A stretch of DNA of 39,644 bases, taken from contig JAZDFC010000074.1 in NCBI GenBank assembly GCA_043808235.1, forward strand, positions 1 to 39,644, written 5' to 3'. The DNA comes from JAZDFC01 sp043808235. GTDB taxonomy: Bacteria; Bacteroidota; Ignavibacteria; Ignavibacteriales; Melioribacteraceae. This document shows, piece after piece, positions 17,601-28,000 of this stretch. Every line of letters starts with the position of its first letter. Position 1 is the stretch's first letter. The notes beneath the pieces were generated by a model. That model worked only from the letters and a program-made list of their open reading frames with translations. It searched no databases and had not been told where the DNA came from. The translations under genes and the position numbers were made by a program.

Positions 17601-17848
17601 AAGACTACGTTCGGTTCACGGGACTGCCTGTAAAAGCAACAATCCGAATTTACTCGCTTGCGGGAGTATTCATACGCAAATATGAAAAGGAGGATATGAG
17701 TCAGTACATTGACTGGGATTTACGAAACGAACACGGCGAAATGGTCGCATCGGGAATATATATCGCCTACATAGAGATGCCGGGAATAGGTAATAAAATT
17801 TTGAAAGTAGCCGTTATTAACGGGAAAGAGTATTTGAATACAAGATAG
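14684..17848 (+). CDS. T9SS-exported surface protein, array paralogue 2
   Basis: 1054 residues, the longest N-terminal half of the set (436 residues). Signal peptide about 1-32, SINQ at 48-51, the conserved YNEWPVEDGAPW block and acidic loop DIDGDGIFSRGID. The constant module starts at residue 437. Module variants shared with paralogue 5 include GAQDMRKD, SGSEYY and a SETRLMIK segment, while its N-terminal half is clearly different from paralogue 5. One residue departs from all others (GDTHEVV for GDTQEVV). The ATG at 14684 is preferred over an upstream GTG at 14669. It has its own leader and promoter-like element. Function unknown; surface or secreted location from signal peptide and sorting domain. 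Confidence 0.85.
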   Translation: MKTKNYFSRARFPRICFLFLYSLILFSTNLLCQPITRTDIKYDSKEISINQLNVYASNRSLMSSRFFPKTIVNNCDLGVKWPGGKYAFKPMVDCDGFVIVGIIDDEIRAIREFETYGFYQLQPGKMFDDGTTDNWDQEKYRVYKIQKNWESMAYNEERDQLEKDYNEWPVEDGAPWKDIDGDGIFSRGIDKPLFYGDEVLFYVCNDADTTLKHWEPPYYSKPLNLEFQVTVFGFKGSGDLSNTVFRKYKIINKSNNFIDSIYVGCYSWPLMGFCSAYGFLPHTAAACDTTSNMAYSYCFTPNSLAYEIPPAIGYILLQSPIRDGAISDSVFIDNSWKNGIKSLGMTSFTFFKNYYPDFLPTPIQYQPPGSNEEFFNTMKGLLYSGLPMIDPWTHKTTKYAVPGDPVSKKGWYDHDSWGNADSAAVLGTGIDRELLLSSGPFTMAPGDTHEVVIATIAAQGKDNFDSVTQLKRRAKVIQKAYYSNFQLSTPPPSPTVHFLPEDQSVTLWWDDKAETYDEQDPYIFELGFDDTTYTFEGYIIRQYRDSTGSDPRIIKMFDKTNGISVIEDYELVNGTAVKVPVLFGNDDGIVHYYKIDTDDFSNGPLLSGSEYYFSIPSYAFSLNSSPTFIESPPKIFKVIPGKEKIDYSTPYPSEGKLLFQPDGAIIDSKIEIMVVDPSAITGEEYKLSFCLEESDVLQPLRYTLTNSTTSDTLIYDSDLITTDTLNKPVIDGFMILIDNSIQDSVVRHGIDKKHAIKDFIEVSSGKSVMDIYNSTNKWKIKKRTGAQDMRKDINWQGNVTYGSYELRFTPSGSEYYTTGYIQQSGIFQDDPKGKGTVPFEAWKIGKESETRLMIKVWDKENKDSVWTHNETTNEWERLFIYEPTEPYSEPLPQSSGMSEAAQHLLGNLIIEGEMPEAGTIIRVSTFRPIIEGDEVTIQLVKANTNNTETAKERKDEISVFPNPYFAGNNTTGQDYVRFTGLPVKATIRIYSLAGVFIRKYEKEDMSQYIDWDLRNEHGEMVASGIYIAYIEMPGIGNKILKVAVINGKEYLNTR

Positions 17849-17890
17849 TGTAGAATTATGAATTAAGAATATTTTTTGATAAGTTTTTAT

Positions 17891-18025
17891 GTGGCTAAAG
17901 CCAGGTAATTATCTTCGTGTTTTTTCCGTTCGATAAATCGAACCGTAATAAAATAAATTTCTTTGCTATTGCCGTCTGCTTCAGCAGACGGATATTCAAA
18001 CAGAAATAGGTTTGGCTTTAGCCAC
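17891..18025 (+). repeat. MITE-like palindromic element, copy 1
   Basis: 135 bp bounded by GTGGCTAAAGCCA and its inverse TGGCTTTAGCCAC, with an inner perfect hairpin CCGTCTGCT/AGCAGACGG (17972-17991) and a TTCGATAAATCGAA palindrome. The second copy is at 28207-28352, in the same position after paralogue 5. No coding capacity. Confidence 0.8.
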
Positions 18026-18066
18026 ATTTATTTTGATGAAGTTTTTATCGAAGCTGCATTTGTGCT

Positions 18067-18200
18067 GTAACTCGAAGCGTAAAAGACAAATCCGTTTACG
18101 CGACAGCTTCGAGTAAAAGTAGAAAGGAAATGAAAGATTTTTTCTAAATGAATTATTGTTTGTCGAAGCTCCGCTAAAAGCATGCTTCGCTTCGACTTAC
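18067..18200 (+). repeat. REP pair (type 1 then type 2)
   Basis: Type 1 at 18067-18114 and type 2 at 18160-18200, joined by the AAAAGTAGAAAGGAAATGAA linker also seen near 10679 and 31909. A half type 2 unit (ATCGAAGCTGCATTTG) lies just before, near 18047. Confidence 0.8.
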
Positions 18201-18225
18201 ATTACATTGCAACTCATTATTGGTA

Positions 18226-18254
18226 TTGACAATGAAAAGCAAAATACTTAAGTA
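18226..18254 (+). promoter_or_regulatory. predicted promoter, leader copy 3
   Basis: TTGACA (18226-18231), 17 bases, TAAGTA (18249-18254), 65 bases before the ATG at 18319. It would drive paralogues 3 and 4 together. Confidence 0.45.
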
Positions 18255-18318
18255 GCAATTGTTTGATTCTGTAATGCTTACAACATGGGTACTTTTATTA
18301 GTGGTGGAAAAAATAATA

Positions 18319-21300
18319 ATGAATAACGAATTTAAGGCGGTTATTAAAAATACTGCAATTATAATTTTTTTTATTTCTCTGCTTATTGGTTTCCCTCTTT
18401 TAGCTCAATCTAGCTCCATACAAAATAACTTGAATGAAAAATCAATTTCTATAAATCAATTTAAAATAACGTTCAGCAGTAATACAATTTCTACTATCTC
18501 TTCCATAAAGGAAAATTACTTTGACAGCAGACTATTATGGCCAGGCGGTCTCAATTCTTTTAAGCCATTAGCAGACTTTGATAGTTTTTTTCTTGGAGGT
18601 ATAGTAGAAAATGACACAATAACACTTGGTAAATTTTTATATGCAGGAATTGATTTTGATGTACAACCCGGTAAGATTCTTGATGACGGTAATGCAGACG
18701 ATCCATCTAACGAAAGATATAGGATTTACAAAATCCAAAAAAATTGGGAGACGCTGCCTTATAATGAAGAAAGGGACCAACTAGAAAAGGATTATAATGA
18801 ATGGCCTATTGAAGATGGAGCGCTCTGGGAAGATGTTGATGGGGATGGTCTCTTTTCGCGGGGAATTGATAAACCAAAATTTATTGGAGATGAGGTACTT
18901 TATTATGTTGTAAACGATATGAATAATGAAAAATATTTTGGATTGGAAATTCAAATTACTATTTACGCATTCAAGGGTTCAGGTGATTTAGGAAACATCG
19001 TTTTTAGAAATTACAAATTAATTAATAAAAGCAGCCATCACTTAAAAGAAATGTTCACAGGCTTCTGGTCCGATCCAAACCTTGGCAGATATTCCAATAA
19101 CATATATTCGCCTGTTAAATTAGCATTAGGATGTGATTCATTACTTAATATGGGTTTTGCATATTGCTTTTCAGATGAAAATAAAATTTACTCTTCAAGT
19201 CCGGCAATTGGATATATTTATTTAAATAGTACTGACTCCCAGCAGAAAAATTACCTGGATGCATTTAACCTATTCATTCATTACTGTCCTGGTGATAAAG
19301 AAAAACCTTACTACTTTTACTTACCAAACTCAACTTTTGAAATGCATAATACAATGTCGGGTTTGATGCCAGGCGGTAATCAAAAAATTGATCCTACAAA
19401 TGGAAAACCGACAAAGTATGCAGTACCTGGAGATCCAGTTAAAAAATTGGGTTGGTATGATTGGGATGGTTGGAATTATGCAGATAGTACCTGGTATAAT
19501 AATGATCCATGTGGATTATGGAATCCACTTACAATTCGATCAATGTTAATTTCTTCCGGTCCCTTCACCATGGCGCCGGGTGATACGCAAGAGGTGGTTA
19601 TCGCTACTATCGCCGCTCAAGGCAAGGATAATTTCGATTCGGTTACTCAGCTAAAGCGGCGGGCTAAGGTTATTCAAAAAGCGTATTATTCCAACTTTCA
19701 GCTAACCACTCCACCGCCTTTGCCAACTGTTCATTTCCTTCCCGAAGATCAGTCCGTTACCCTTTGGTGGGATGATAAAGCTGAAATATACGACGAGCAA
19801 GACCCGTACATTTTTGAGCTTGGATTTGCTGACACTACCTACACATTCGAGGGCTACATCATGCGGCAGTACAGCGACTCTACCGGAAGCGATCCGCGAA
19901 TTATTAAAATGTTCGATAAGACAAACGGCATTTCCGTTATTGGAGATTACGAACTCGTTAACGGAACAGCAGTAAAAGTGCCCGTACTTTTCGGTAATGA
20001 TGATGGTATTGTTCATTACTATAAAATTGATACAGATGATTTCAGTAATGGACCACTTCTAAGCGGAAGTGAATATTTCTTTTCCGTTAACTCTTATGCA
20101 TTCTCGCTTAACAGTTCACCGACTTTTATCGAGAGTCCGGCGAAGATATTTAGGGTAATTCCGGGTAAAGAAAAGATTGATTACACAACACCCTATTCAT
20201 CCGAAGGGAAACTCCTTTTCCAGCCCGACGGCGAAATAATCGATTCAAAGATTGAGATTATGGTTGTTGACCCTTCGGCTATCACCGGAGATGAATACAA
20301 ACTAAGTTTCCGGCTTGAGGAAAGCGATGTGCTTCAGCCGTTACGGTACACACTTTCAAACTCAACAACGAGTGATACTCTAATTTACGACAGTGATTTA
20401 ATAACTACCGATACGCTTAATAAACCGATAATCGATGGATTTATGATATTGATAGACAACTCAATTCAAGACTCGGTGGTACGGCACGGAATAGACAAGA
20501 AACATTCAATCAAGGATTTTGTGGAAGTATCTTCCGGCAAAAGCGTAATGGATATTTACAACTCAACCAACAAGTGGAAGATAAAGAAACGAACCGGTGT
20601 GCAGGATATGCGAAGGGATATTAACTGGCAGGGCAATGTTACTTACGACAGTTACGAACTTAGATTTACTCCAACGGGCAGTGAATACTACTCAACAGGC
20701 TACATACAGCAAAGCGGAATATTCCAGGACGACCCGAAAGGAAAAGGAACAGTACCGTTTGAGGCATGGCGAATTGGAAAAGACGGAGAAGAAAGATTAA
20801 TGATAAAAGTATGGGACAAAGAAAATAAAGACAGCGTATGGACTCATAACGAAACAACTAATGAATGGGAACGGCTATATATTTATGAGTCCGTTATTCC
20901 CTACTCGGAACCAATTCCATTAACATCGGGATTGAGTGAAACAACACAGCACATACTCGGCAACTTGATAATAGAGGGCGAGATGCCTGAAGCGGGAACA
21001 GTAATAAGGATAACCACCTTCCGCCCGATAATTGAAGGAGACGAAGTAACGATACGGCTTGAAAAGGCAAACACAAATAACACAACGATAGCTACGGAAC
21101 GGAAGGACGAAATAAGCGCATTCCCGAATCCGTACTTTGCGGGCAACAACACAACCGGTCAAGACTACGTTCGGTTCACGGGACTGCCTGTAAAAGCAAC
21201 AATCCGGATTTACTCACTTGCGGGAGTGTTCATCCGTAAATATGAGAAGGAGGAAATGAGTCAATACATAGACTGGGACTTACGGAACGAATACGGCGAG

Positions 21301-21408
21301 ATGGTCGCATCAGGAATATATATCGCTTACATCGAAATGCCGGGAATTGGTAATAAGATTTTGAAGGTGGCTGTTGTTGCAGCGAAAGAGTATTTGAATA
21401 ATTATTAA
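18319..21408 (+). CDS. T9SS-exported surface protein, array paralogue 3
   Basis: 1029 residues with the shortest N-terminal half (411 residues). Signal peptide about 1-30 ending LLAQ, SINQ at 44-47, the conserved block in variant form (YNEWPIEDGALW) and acidic loop DVDGDGLFSRGID. The middle region lacks a stretch present in paralogues 1, 2, 4 and 5 (the part around SAYFDRKW in paralogue 1). The constant module begins at residue 412; its last residues AVVAAKEYLN match paralogue 5 rather than the AVINGKEYLN of the others. An in-frame upstream start at 18259 would precede the signal peptide and is unlikely. Only 22 bases separate it from paralogue 4, so the two form an operon. Confidence 0.85.
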   Translation: MNNEFKAVIKNTAIIIFFISLLIGFPLLAQSSSIQNNLNEKSISINQFKITFSSNTISTISSIKENYFDSRLLWPGGLNSFKPLADFDSFFLGGIVENDTITLGKFLYAGIDFDVQPGKILDDGNADDPSNERYRIYKIQKNWETLPYNEERDQLEKDYNEWPIEDGALWEDVDGDGLFSRGIDKPKFIGDEVLYYVVNDMNNEKYFGLEIQITIYAFKGSGDLGNIVFRNYKLINKSSHHLKEMFTGFWSDPNLGRYSNNIYSPVKLALGCDSLLNMGFAYCFSDENKIYSSSPAIGYIYLNSTDSQQKNYLDAFNLFIHYCPGDKEKPYYFYLPNSTFEMHNTMSGLMPGGNQKIDPTNGKPTKYAVPGDPVKKLGWYDWDGWNYADSTWYNNDPCGLWNPLTIRSMLISSGPFTMAPGDTQEVVIATIAAQGKDNFDSVTQLKRRAKVIQKAYYSNFQLTTPPPLPTVHFLPEDQSVTLWWDDKAEIYDEQDPYIFELGFADTTYTFEGYIMRQYSDSTGSDPRIIKMFDKTNGISVIGDYELVNGTAVKVPVLFGNDDGIVHYYKIDTDDFSNGPLLSGSEYFFSVNSYAFSLNSSPTFIESPAKIFRVIPGKEKIDYTTPYSSEGKLLFQPDGEIIDSKIEIMVVDPSAITGDEYKLSFRLEESDVLQPLRYTLSNSTTSDTLIYDSDLITTDTLNKPIIDGFMILIDNSIQDSVVRHGIDKKHSIKDFVEVSSGKSVMDIYNSTNKWKIKKRTGVQDMRRDINWQGNVTYDSYELRFTPTGSEYYSTGYIQQSGIFQDDPKGKGTVPFEAWRIGKDGEERLMIKVWDKENKDSVWTHNETTNEWERLYIYESVIPYSEPIPLTSGLSETTQHILGNLIIEGEMPEAGTVIRITTFRPIIEGDEVTIRLEKANTNNTTIATERKDEISAFPNPYFAGNNTTGQDYVRFTGLPVKATIRIYSLAGVFIRKYEKEEMSQYIDWDLRNEYGEMVASGIYIAYIEMPGIGNKILKVAVVAAKEYLNNY

Positions 21409-21430
21409 TGTCCGTTCATAGGAAATAAAA

Positions 21431-24400
21431 ATGAAGACAATAAGTTTTACATCGCTTTCAAAAGCCCTTTTTTTAATTAGCATCTCCGCAAATCTGATGA
21501 ACGGACAAATGCTAAATTTTGATGAGAGTGAATTATCCATTAATCAATTCAAATTACATGTATCAAATCATGGGCTTCTATCGTATAAATATTCTGACCA
21601 TATTATTACTAATGATTGCGATGTAGCGATTGAATGGCCCGGAGGAAGATATGCTTCTAAACCTCTCGTATATTATGATGGATTAATCATAGCGGGGAAG
21701 ATAACAAATAACATTAAAACCACATTTAGACCTGAAACTATCATCGATTATAATTTCAGACCCGGAAAAATTCTAGATGATGGCACGCCTGATGAGCCAA
21801 ATCAACATAAATACAGAGTTTATAAAATCCGTAAAAATTGGGAACAAATGCCATATGGTGAGGAACGGGATTTACTTGAGAAAGATTACAATGAATGGCC
21901 TGTTGAAGACGGCGCCCCATGGGTAGATATTGATGGAGATGGATTGTTTTCAAGAGGTATTGATAGCCCTAAATTTTATGGTGATGAAGTCATTTATTAT
22001 GTTTGCAATAACTCCGGGCAGACACTTGATTCAGCTTCATATGCAATGGGATTTGAATTCCAGGTTACTGTATACGCCTTAAAGGGAACAGGTGACTTCG
22101 GTAATATTGTTTTTAGAAAATTTAAAATGATTAATAAAAATAATTTTGCTGTCGAAGACATATTTACAGGTTTCTATTGTTTTCCCGTAATGGGTTATTG
22201 CTATTCTTACCCCTATAATACTTATATGTCTGCCGGATGCGATACATTATTAAATTCTGGCTTTATTTATTGTTATGAAAAGGAAATGAAAACATATGGG
22301 ATTCCACCAGCTTTAGGTTATACTGTAGTACAAGGACCCATCATTGGCGGCTCATCTGCTGACAGCGCTTATTTTAATGATAACTGGATTAAAGGATTTA
22401 AAAACCAAAACATGACTTCATTTTCACTTTTTAAAGGCTATCCTCCAACTGATACAGCAAGTTATAGATTTAGGAAGCCTTATGAGAGTAAAGAAATCTA
22501 TAATACAATGATGGGGTTGCTCTATAACGGAATGCCATTGATAGATCCAACTAATAAGGAAATAACAAAATATTTTTTGGCTGGTGATCCTCTCAAGAAA
22601 ACCGGCTGGTATGATCATGATGGGTGGGCTTTTGCCGATGAGCATTCCGGAGAAAATCCCTATTTAGGAAGATATATTATGCTTTCTTCCGGTCCCTTCA
22701 CCATGGCACCGGGGGATACGCAGGAGGTAGTCATTGCTACCATCGCAGCGCAAGGCAAAGATAACTTCGATTCGGTTACGCAGCTAAAGCGGCGGGCTAA
22801 GGTTATTCAAAAAGCGTATTACTCAAACTTTCAGCTAAGCACTCCTCCGCCTTTGCCAACTGTTCATTTCCTTCCCGAAAATCAGTCCGTTACTCTTTGG
22901 TGGGATGATAAAGCTGAAGCTTACGACGAGCAAGATCCGTATATCTTTGAGCTTGGATTTGCTGACACTACCTACACTTTCGAAGGATACATCATCCGGC
23001 AGTACAGCGACTCTACCGGAAGCGATCCGCGTATAATTAAAATGTTTGATAAAACAAACGGCATTTCCGTAATTGAAGATTACGAACTCGTTAACGGAAC
23101 AGCCGTAAAAGTGCCCGTTCTTTTCGGTAACGACGACGGTATTGTTCATTATTACAAAATTGATACAGATGATTTCGTTAACGGACCTCTCCTTAGTGGA
23201 AGCGAATACTATTTTTCAATTACTTCGTACGCATTTTCTTTGAACAGTTCACCAACGTTTATCGAGAGTCCGGCGAAGATATTTAGGGTAATTCCGGGTA
23301 AAGAAAAGATTGATTACACAACGCCATATTATTCCGAAGGGAAATTACTCTTCCAGCCCGACGGGGAAACAATCGATTCCAAGATTGAGATTATGGTTGT
23401 TGACCCATCGGCTATCACCGGCGAAGAATACAAACTAATTTTCCGTCTTGAGGAAAGCGATGTGCTTCAGCCGTTACGGTACACACTTACAAACTCAACA
23501 ACGATTGATACTCTAATTTACGACAGCGATTTAATCACAACAGACACACTCAACAAACCGGTTATTGACGGATTTATGATACTGATAGACAATTCAATTC
23601 AAGACTCGGTGGTAAGGCACGGAATAGACAAGAAGCATGCAATCAAGGATATTATAGAAGTATCATCCGGCAAAAGCGTAATGGATATTTACAACTCAAC
23701 CAGCAAGTGGAAGATAAAGAAACGAACCGGTGTACAGGATATGCGAAGGGACATTAACTGGCAGGGCAATGTTACTTACGACAGTTACGAACTTAGGTTT
23801 ACTCCAACGGGCAGCGAATATTACACAACGGGCTACATACAGCAAAGCGGAATATTCCAGGACGACCCGAAAGGAAAAGGAACAGTACCGTTTGAGGCAT
23901 GGCGGATTGGAAAAGACGGAGAAGAAAGATTGATGATAAAAGTATGGGACAAAGAAAACAAAGACAGCGTATGGACTCATAACGAAACAACAAATGAATG
24001 GGAGAGATTATTCATTTACGAACCAACCGTACCGTACACGGAACCATTACCCCAAAGTTCGGGAATGAGCGAAGCAGTACAGCACTTGCTCGGCAACTTG
24101 ATAATTGAAGGAGAAATGCCTGAAGCGGGAACAGTAATAAGGATAACCACCTTCCGCCCGATAATAGAAGGTGACGAAGTAACGATTCAGCTTGAAAAAG
24201 CAAACACAAACAACACGACATCAGCAAAAGAAAGGAAGGACGAAATAAGCGTATTCCCCAATCCATACTTTGCCGGCAACAGCACAACGGGTCAAGACTA
24301 CATTCGGTTCACGGGACTGCCGGTAAAAGCAATAATCCGGATTTACTCACTTGCGGGAGTGTTCATCCGTAAATATGAGAAGGAGGATATGAGTCAGTAC

Positions 24401-24541
24401 ATAGACTGGGACTTACGAAACGAACACGGCGAGATGATTGCATCGGGAATATTTATCGCTTACATCGAAATGCCGGGAATTGGTAATAAGGTTTTGAAGG
24501 TAGCCGTTATTAACGGGAAAGAGTATTTGAATACGAGATAA
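21431..24541 (+). CDS. T9SS-exported surface protein, array paralogue 4
   Basis: 1036 residues. Signal peptide about 1-25, SINQ at 36-39, conserved YNEWPVEDGAPW block and acidic loop DIDGDGLFSRGID. The variable half ends at residue 418, where the constant module begins. AGGAAA precedes the ATG closely. It is the only member without its own leader or REP spacer: it follows paralogue 3 after 22 bases and must share its transcript. Small private changes in the module include NSTTGQDYIRF and GEMIASGIFIAY. The 3' flank from 24542 is closely related to that of paralogue 1. Function unknown. Confidence 0.85.
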   Translation: MKTISFTSLSKALFLISISANLMNGQMLNFDESELSINQFKLHVSNHGLLSYKYSDHIITNDCDVAIEWPGGRYASKPLVYYDGLIIAGKITNNIKTTFRPETIIDYNFRPGKILDDGTPDEPNQHKYRVYKIRKNWEQMPYGEERDLLEKDYNEWPVEDGAPWVDIDGDGLFSRGIDSPKFYGDEVIYYVCNNSGQTLDSASYAMGFEFQVTVYALKGTGDFGNIVFRKFKMINKNNFAVEDIFTGFYCFPVMGYCYSYPYNTYMSAGCDTLLNSGFIYCYEKEMKTYGIPPALGYTVVQGPIIGGSSADSAYFNDNWIKGFKNQNMTSFSLFKGYPPTDTASYRFRKPYESKEIYNTMMGLLYNGMPLIDPTNKEITKYFLAGDPLKKTGWYDHDGWAFADEHSGENPYLGRYIMLSSGPFTMAPGDTQEVVIATIAAQGKDNFDSVTQLKRRAKVIQKAYYSNFQLSTPPPLPTVHFLPENQSVTLWWDDKAEAYDEQDPYIFELGFADTTYTFEGYIIRQYSDSTGSDPRIIKMFDKTNGISVIEDYELVNGTAVKVPVLFGNDDGIVHYYKIDTDDFVNGPLLSGSEYYFSITSYAFSLNSSPTFIESPAKIFRVIPGKEKIDYTTPYYSEGKLLFQPDGETIDSKIEIMVVDPSAITGEEYKLIFRLEESDVLQPLRYTLTNSTTIDTLIYDSDLITTDTLNKPVIDGFMILIDNSIQDSVVRHGIDKKHAIKDIIEVSSGKSVMDIYNSTSKWKIKKRTGVQDMRRDINWQGNVTYDSYELRFTPTGSEYYTTGYIQQSGIFQDDPKGKGTVPFEAWRIGKDGEERLMIKVWDKENKDSVWTHNETTNEWERLFIYEPTVPYTEPLPQSSGMSEAVQHLLGNLIIEGEMPEAGTVIRITTFRPIIEGDEVTIQLEKANTNNTTSAKERKDEISVFPNPYFAGNSTTGQDYIRFTGLPVKAIIRIYSLAGVFIRKYEKEDMSQYIDWDLRNEHGEMIASGIFIAYIEMPGIGNKVLKVAVINGKEYLNTR

Positions 24542-24595
24542 TTGAGAATGATGAATGGAGAATGAAGATTACGATGAAACCGAATAACTTTCTTC

Positions 24596-24853
24596 AACCG
24601 CGTCGCGGTTGTGCGCAGCAATCGTAGTTGTTTAGTTATATATGTTGAACTGCGTTGCAGTTCTTTGCATAGGAATTAAATTTAGTCAGACCGCAAAGCG
24701 GTCAAACATCTGTAAAATATAAACAAGGAAAAAGATTCACGATGCCGGAGGCATCGAAGCGAAACGATTGTTTTGAAATATTTACTGCACATGAACAAGT
24801 TTGTTGTCGAAGCTCCGGCACAAATAAGGCTTGTCTCTGTCGCTTCGACTTAC
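24596..24853 (+). repeat. four-hairpin module copy 3 plus type 2 REP
   Basis: Hairpins at 24596-24610, 24647-24663, 24689-24703 and 24741-24755 (the last a perfect GATGCC-GGA-GGCATC), then a type 2 REP at 24804-24853 whose loop (CCGGCACAAATAAGGCTTG) is like that near 32070. Confidence 0.8.
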
Positions 24854-24878
24854 ATTACATTGCAACTCATTATTGGTA

Positions 24879-24907
24879 TTGACAATGAAAAGCAAAATAC
24901 TTAAGTA
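24879..24907 (+). promoter_or_regulatory. predicted promoter, leader copy 4
   Basis: TTGACA (24879-24884), 17 bases, TAAGTA (24902-24907), 113 bases before the ATG at 25021. The transcribed leader TGTTGTTCTCCTAGTTCGGG is shared with copy 2. Confidence 0.45.
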
Positions 24908-25020
24908 GCAAATGTTTAATTCTGTTGTTCTCCTAGTTCGGGTACTATTATTCATTTTATGGCTATAATTGCTATGCTAATTATAAGCCAATTTGCATTT
25001 TAATTTTTAGTGAGATTAAG

Positions 25021-28000
25021 ATGAAAAATTATTTAAAATTTATAAGCTGTCTTGTATATCTTTCAATCGGATCTTGTGCTAATAGTATATTCTGCCAATT
25101 GCAAAAAAGCGAAGTTAATTTTAAATCATCTCAGCATTCAATCTCAATCAATCAATTTAAAATTTACTTCACTAATGGAAGTCTTTTCACTGAGAATATG
25201 GATACATTTACCTCGGAAGAAAGTGGAGTTTTTTGGCCTGGAGGTAAAGAGGCATTTAAAAGATTTGCATTCTTTGATGGGATATTTTTATTAGGGCAAA
25301 AAGGACTTGATACTTGCATAATAGGTGATTATAGGGCATTTCCGCTTTATCAAGTTCAACCCGGGAAAATATTAGAGGATGGTTCTTATGATAACCCAAA
25401 TCAAGAGAAATATCGGGTTTTTCGTATTCAAAAAAATTGGGAACAAATGCCATATGGTGAGGAACGGGATCAACTTGAGAGGGATTATAACGAGTGGCCT
25501 GTTAATGATGGAGCCCCCTGGGAAGACATTGATGGAGACGGATTATTTTCGCGTGGTATTGATAGGCCTAAATTTTATGGCGATGAAGTCATTTTTTATG
25601 TTTGCAACGATGCAGATTCATTATTAAGGAGTGGCTTTCCATCGGAATATCAATCAACTCCTTTCGGTATTGAATTCAAAGTTTTAGTCTATGGTTTTAG
25701 AGGAACCGGGGACCTAGGAAACACAATAATTCGAAAATACAAACTGATAAATAAAAGTTCTCAGAAGATAGAAAACATGTACATTGGTTTTTATTCACAG
25801 CCAACGATGGGTACTTCATATAATTTTTACTCCCGTTCATTAACTGCAATAGGTTGTGATACCACACTTAATTTGGGTTATAGCTATTGTTATTCCAATA
25901 GCAACTCGGCTTATGAAATTCCGCCAGCTCTTGGTTACAAATTACTACAGGGCCCGACTATTGTTTCAAATGAAATAGATAGTGCATTTTTTAATAATGA
26001 TTGGAAATTAGGACATAGAAATATAGGGATGACTTCATTTAGTTTATTCAAAGCCTACATCCCTTTATTTCCTCACCCAACACCCTATCAATATTTACTG
26101 CCTGGTAATAATGTAGAATTTAATAATATTATGACTGGTCTGCGTTATAGCGGATTTCCCATATTCGATCCCTGGACAGGCAAAGTAACAAAATATGTGG
26201 TCCCAGGTGACCCTGTTACTAAAACCGGCTGGTATGATTATGATGGCTGGGGTAATGCCGATTCCGCTGCTGTTTTAGGCAACGAAATAAATAGGCAGCT
26301 ACTTATTTCTTCCGGTCCCTTCACCATGGCGCCGGGTGATACGCAAGAGGTGGTTATTGCCACTATTGCCGCGCAAGGCAAGGATAACTTCGATTCGGTT
26401 ACTCAACTAAAGCGGCGGGCTAAGGTTATTCAAAAAGCATATTACTCCAACTTTCAGCTTACTACTCCACCGCCATCGCCAACTGTTCATTTTCTGCCCG
26501 AAAACCAATCCGTTACTCTTTGGTGGGATGATAAAGCTGAAATATACGACGAGCAAGACCCGTACATCTTTGAGCTTGGATTCGCTGATACTACTTACAC
26601 ATTCGAGGGCTACATCATCCGCCAGTACAGCGACTCTACAGGAAGCGATCCGCGTATTATTAAAATGTTCGACAAAACAAATGGCATTTCTGTAATCGAA
26701 GATTACGAACTCGTTAACGGAACAGCCGTAAAAGTGCCTGTACTTTTCGGTAACGACGATGGTATTGTTCACTATTATAAAATTGATACCGATGATTTCA
26801 GTAACGGAACCTTACTCAGCGGAAGCGAATATTATTTTTCAATTACTTCGTACGCATTTTCTTTGAACAGCTCGCCTACTTTTATTGAGAGTCCGGCGAA
26901 AATATTTAGGGTAATTCCGGGTAAAGAAAAGATTGATTATACAACGCCATATTATTCCGAAGGGAAACTACTCTTCCAGCCCGACGGCGAAACAATTGAT
27001 TCAAAGATTGAGATTATGGTTGTTGACCCTACAGCTATCACCGGCGAAGAATACAAACTAAGTTTCCGTCTTGAGGAAAGCGATGTGCTTCAGCCGTTAC
27101 GGTACACGCTTACAAACTCAACAACGAATGATACTCTTATTTACGACAGTGATTTAATCACAACAGACACACTCAACAAACCGGTTATCGACGGATTTAT
27201 GATTCTGATAGACAACTCAATTCAAGACTCGGTTGTAAGGCACGGAATAGATAAGAAACATGCAATTAAGGATTTTATAGAAGTATCTTCCGGCAAAAGC
27301 GTAATGGATATTTATAATTCAACAAACAAGTGGAAGATAAAGAAACGAACCGGCGCTCAGGATATGCGAAAGGACATTAACTGGCAGGGCAATGTTACTT
27401 ACGACAGTTACGAACTGAGGTTTACTCCATCGGGCAGTGAATATTATACAACAGGCTACATACAGCAGAGCGGAATATTCCAGAACGATCCAAAAGGAAG
27501 AGGAACCGTACCGTTTGAGGCATGGCGGATTGGCAAGAATAGCGAAACAAGATTGATGATAAAAGCGTGGGACAAAGAAAACAAAGACAGCGTATGGACT
27601 CATAACGAAACAACTAATGAATGGGAGAGATTATTCATTTACGAACCATCCGTACCTTACACGGAACCATTACCCCAAAGTTCGGGGATGAGCGAAGCAG
27701 TACAGCATTTACTCGGCAATTTGATAATAGAAGGAGAGATGCCGGAAGCGGGAACGGTTATTCGGATAACCACCTTCCGCCCGATAATAGAAGGTGACGA
27801 AGTAACAATGCAACTTGAAAAAGCAAACACGAACAACACGACAATAGCGAAGGAACGAAAGGACGAAATAAGCGTATTCCCGAACCCTTATTTTGTCGGG
27901 AACAACACAACGGGTCAGGACTACGTCCGGTTCACGGGACTTCCTGTAAAAGCAACAATCCGAATTTACTCGCTTGCGGGAGTATTCATCCGCAAATATG

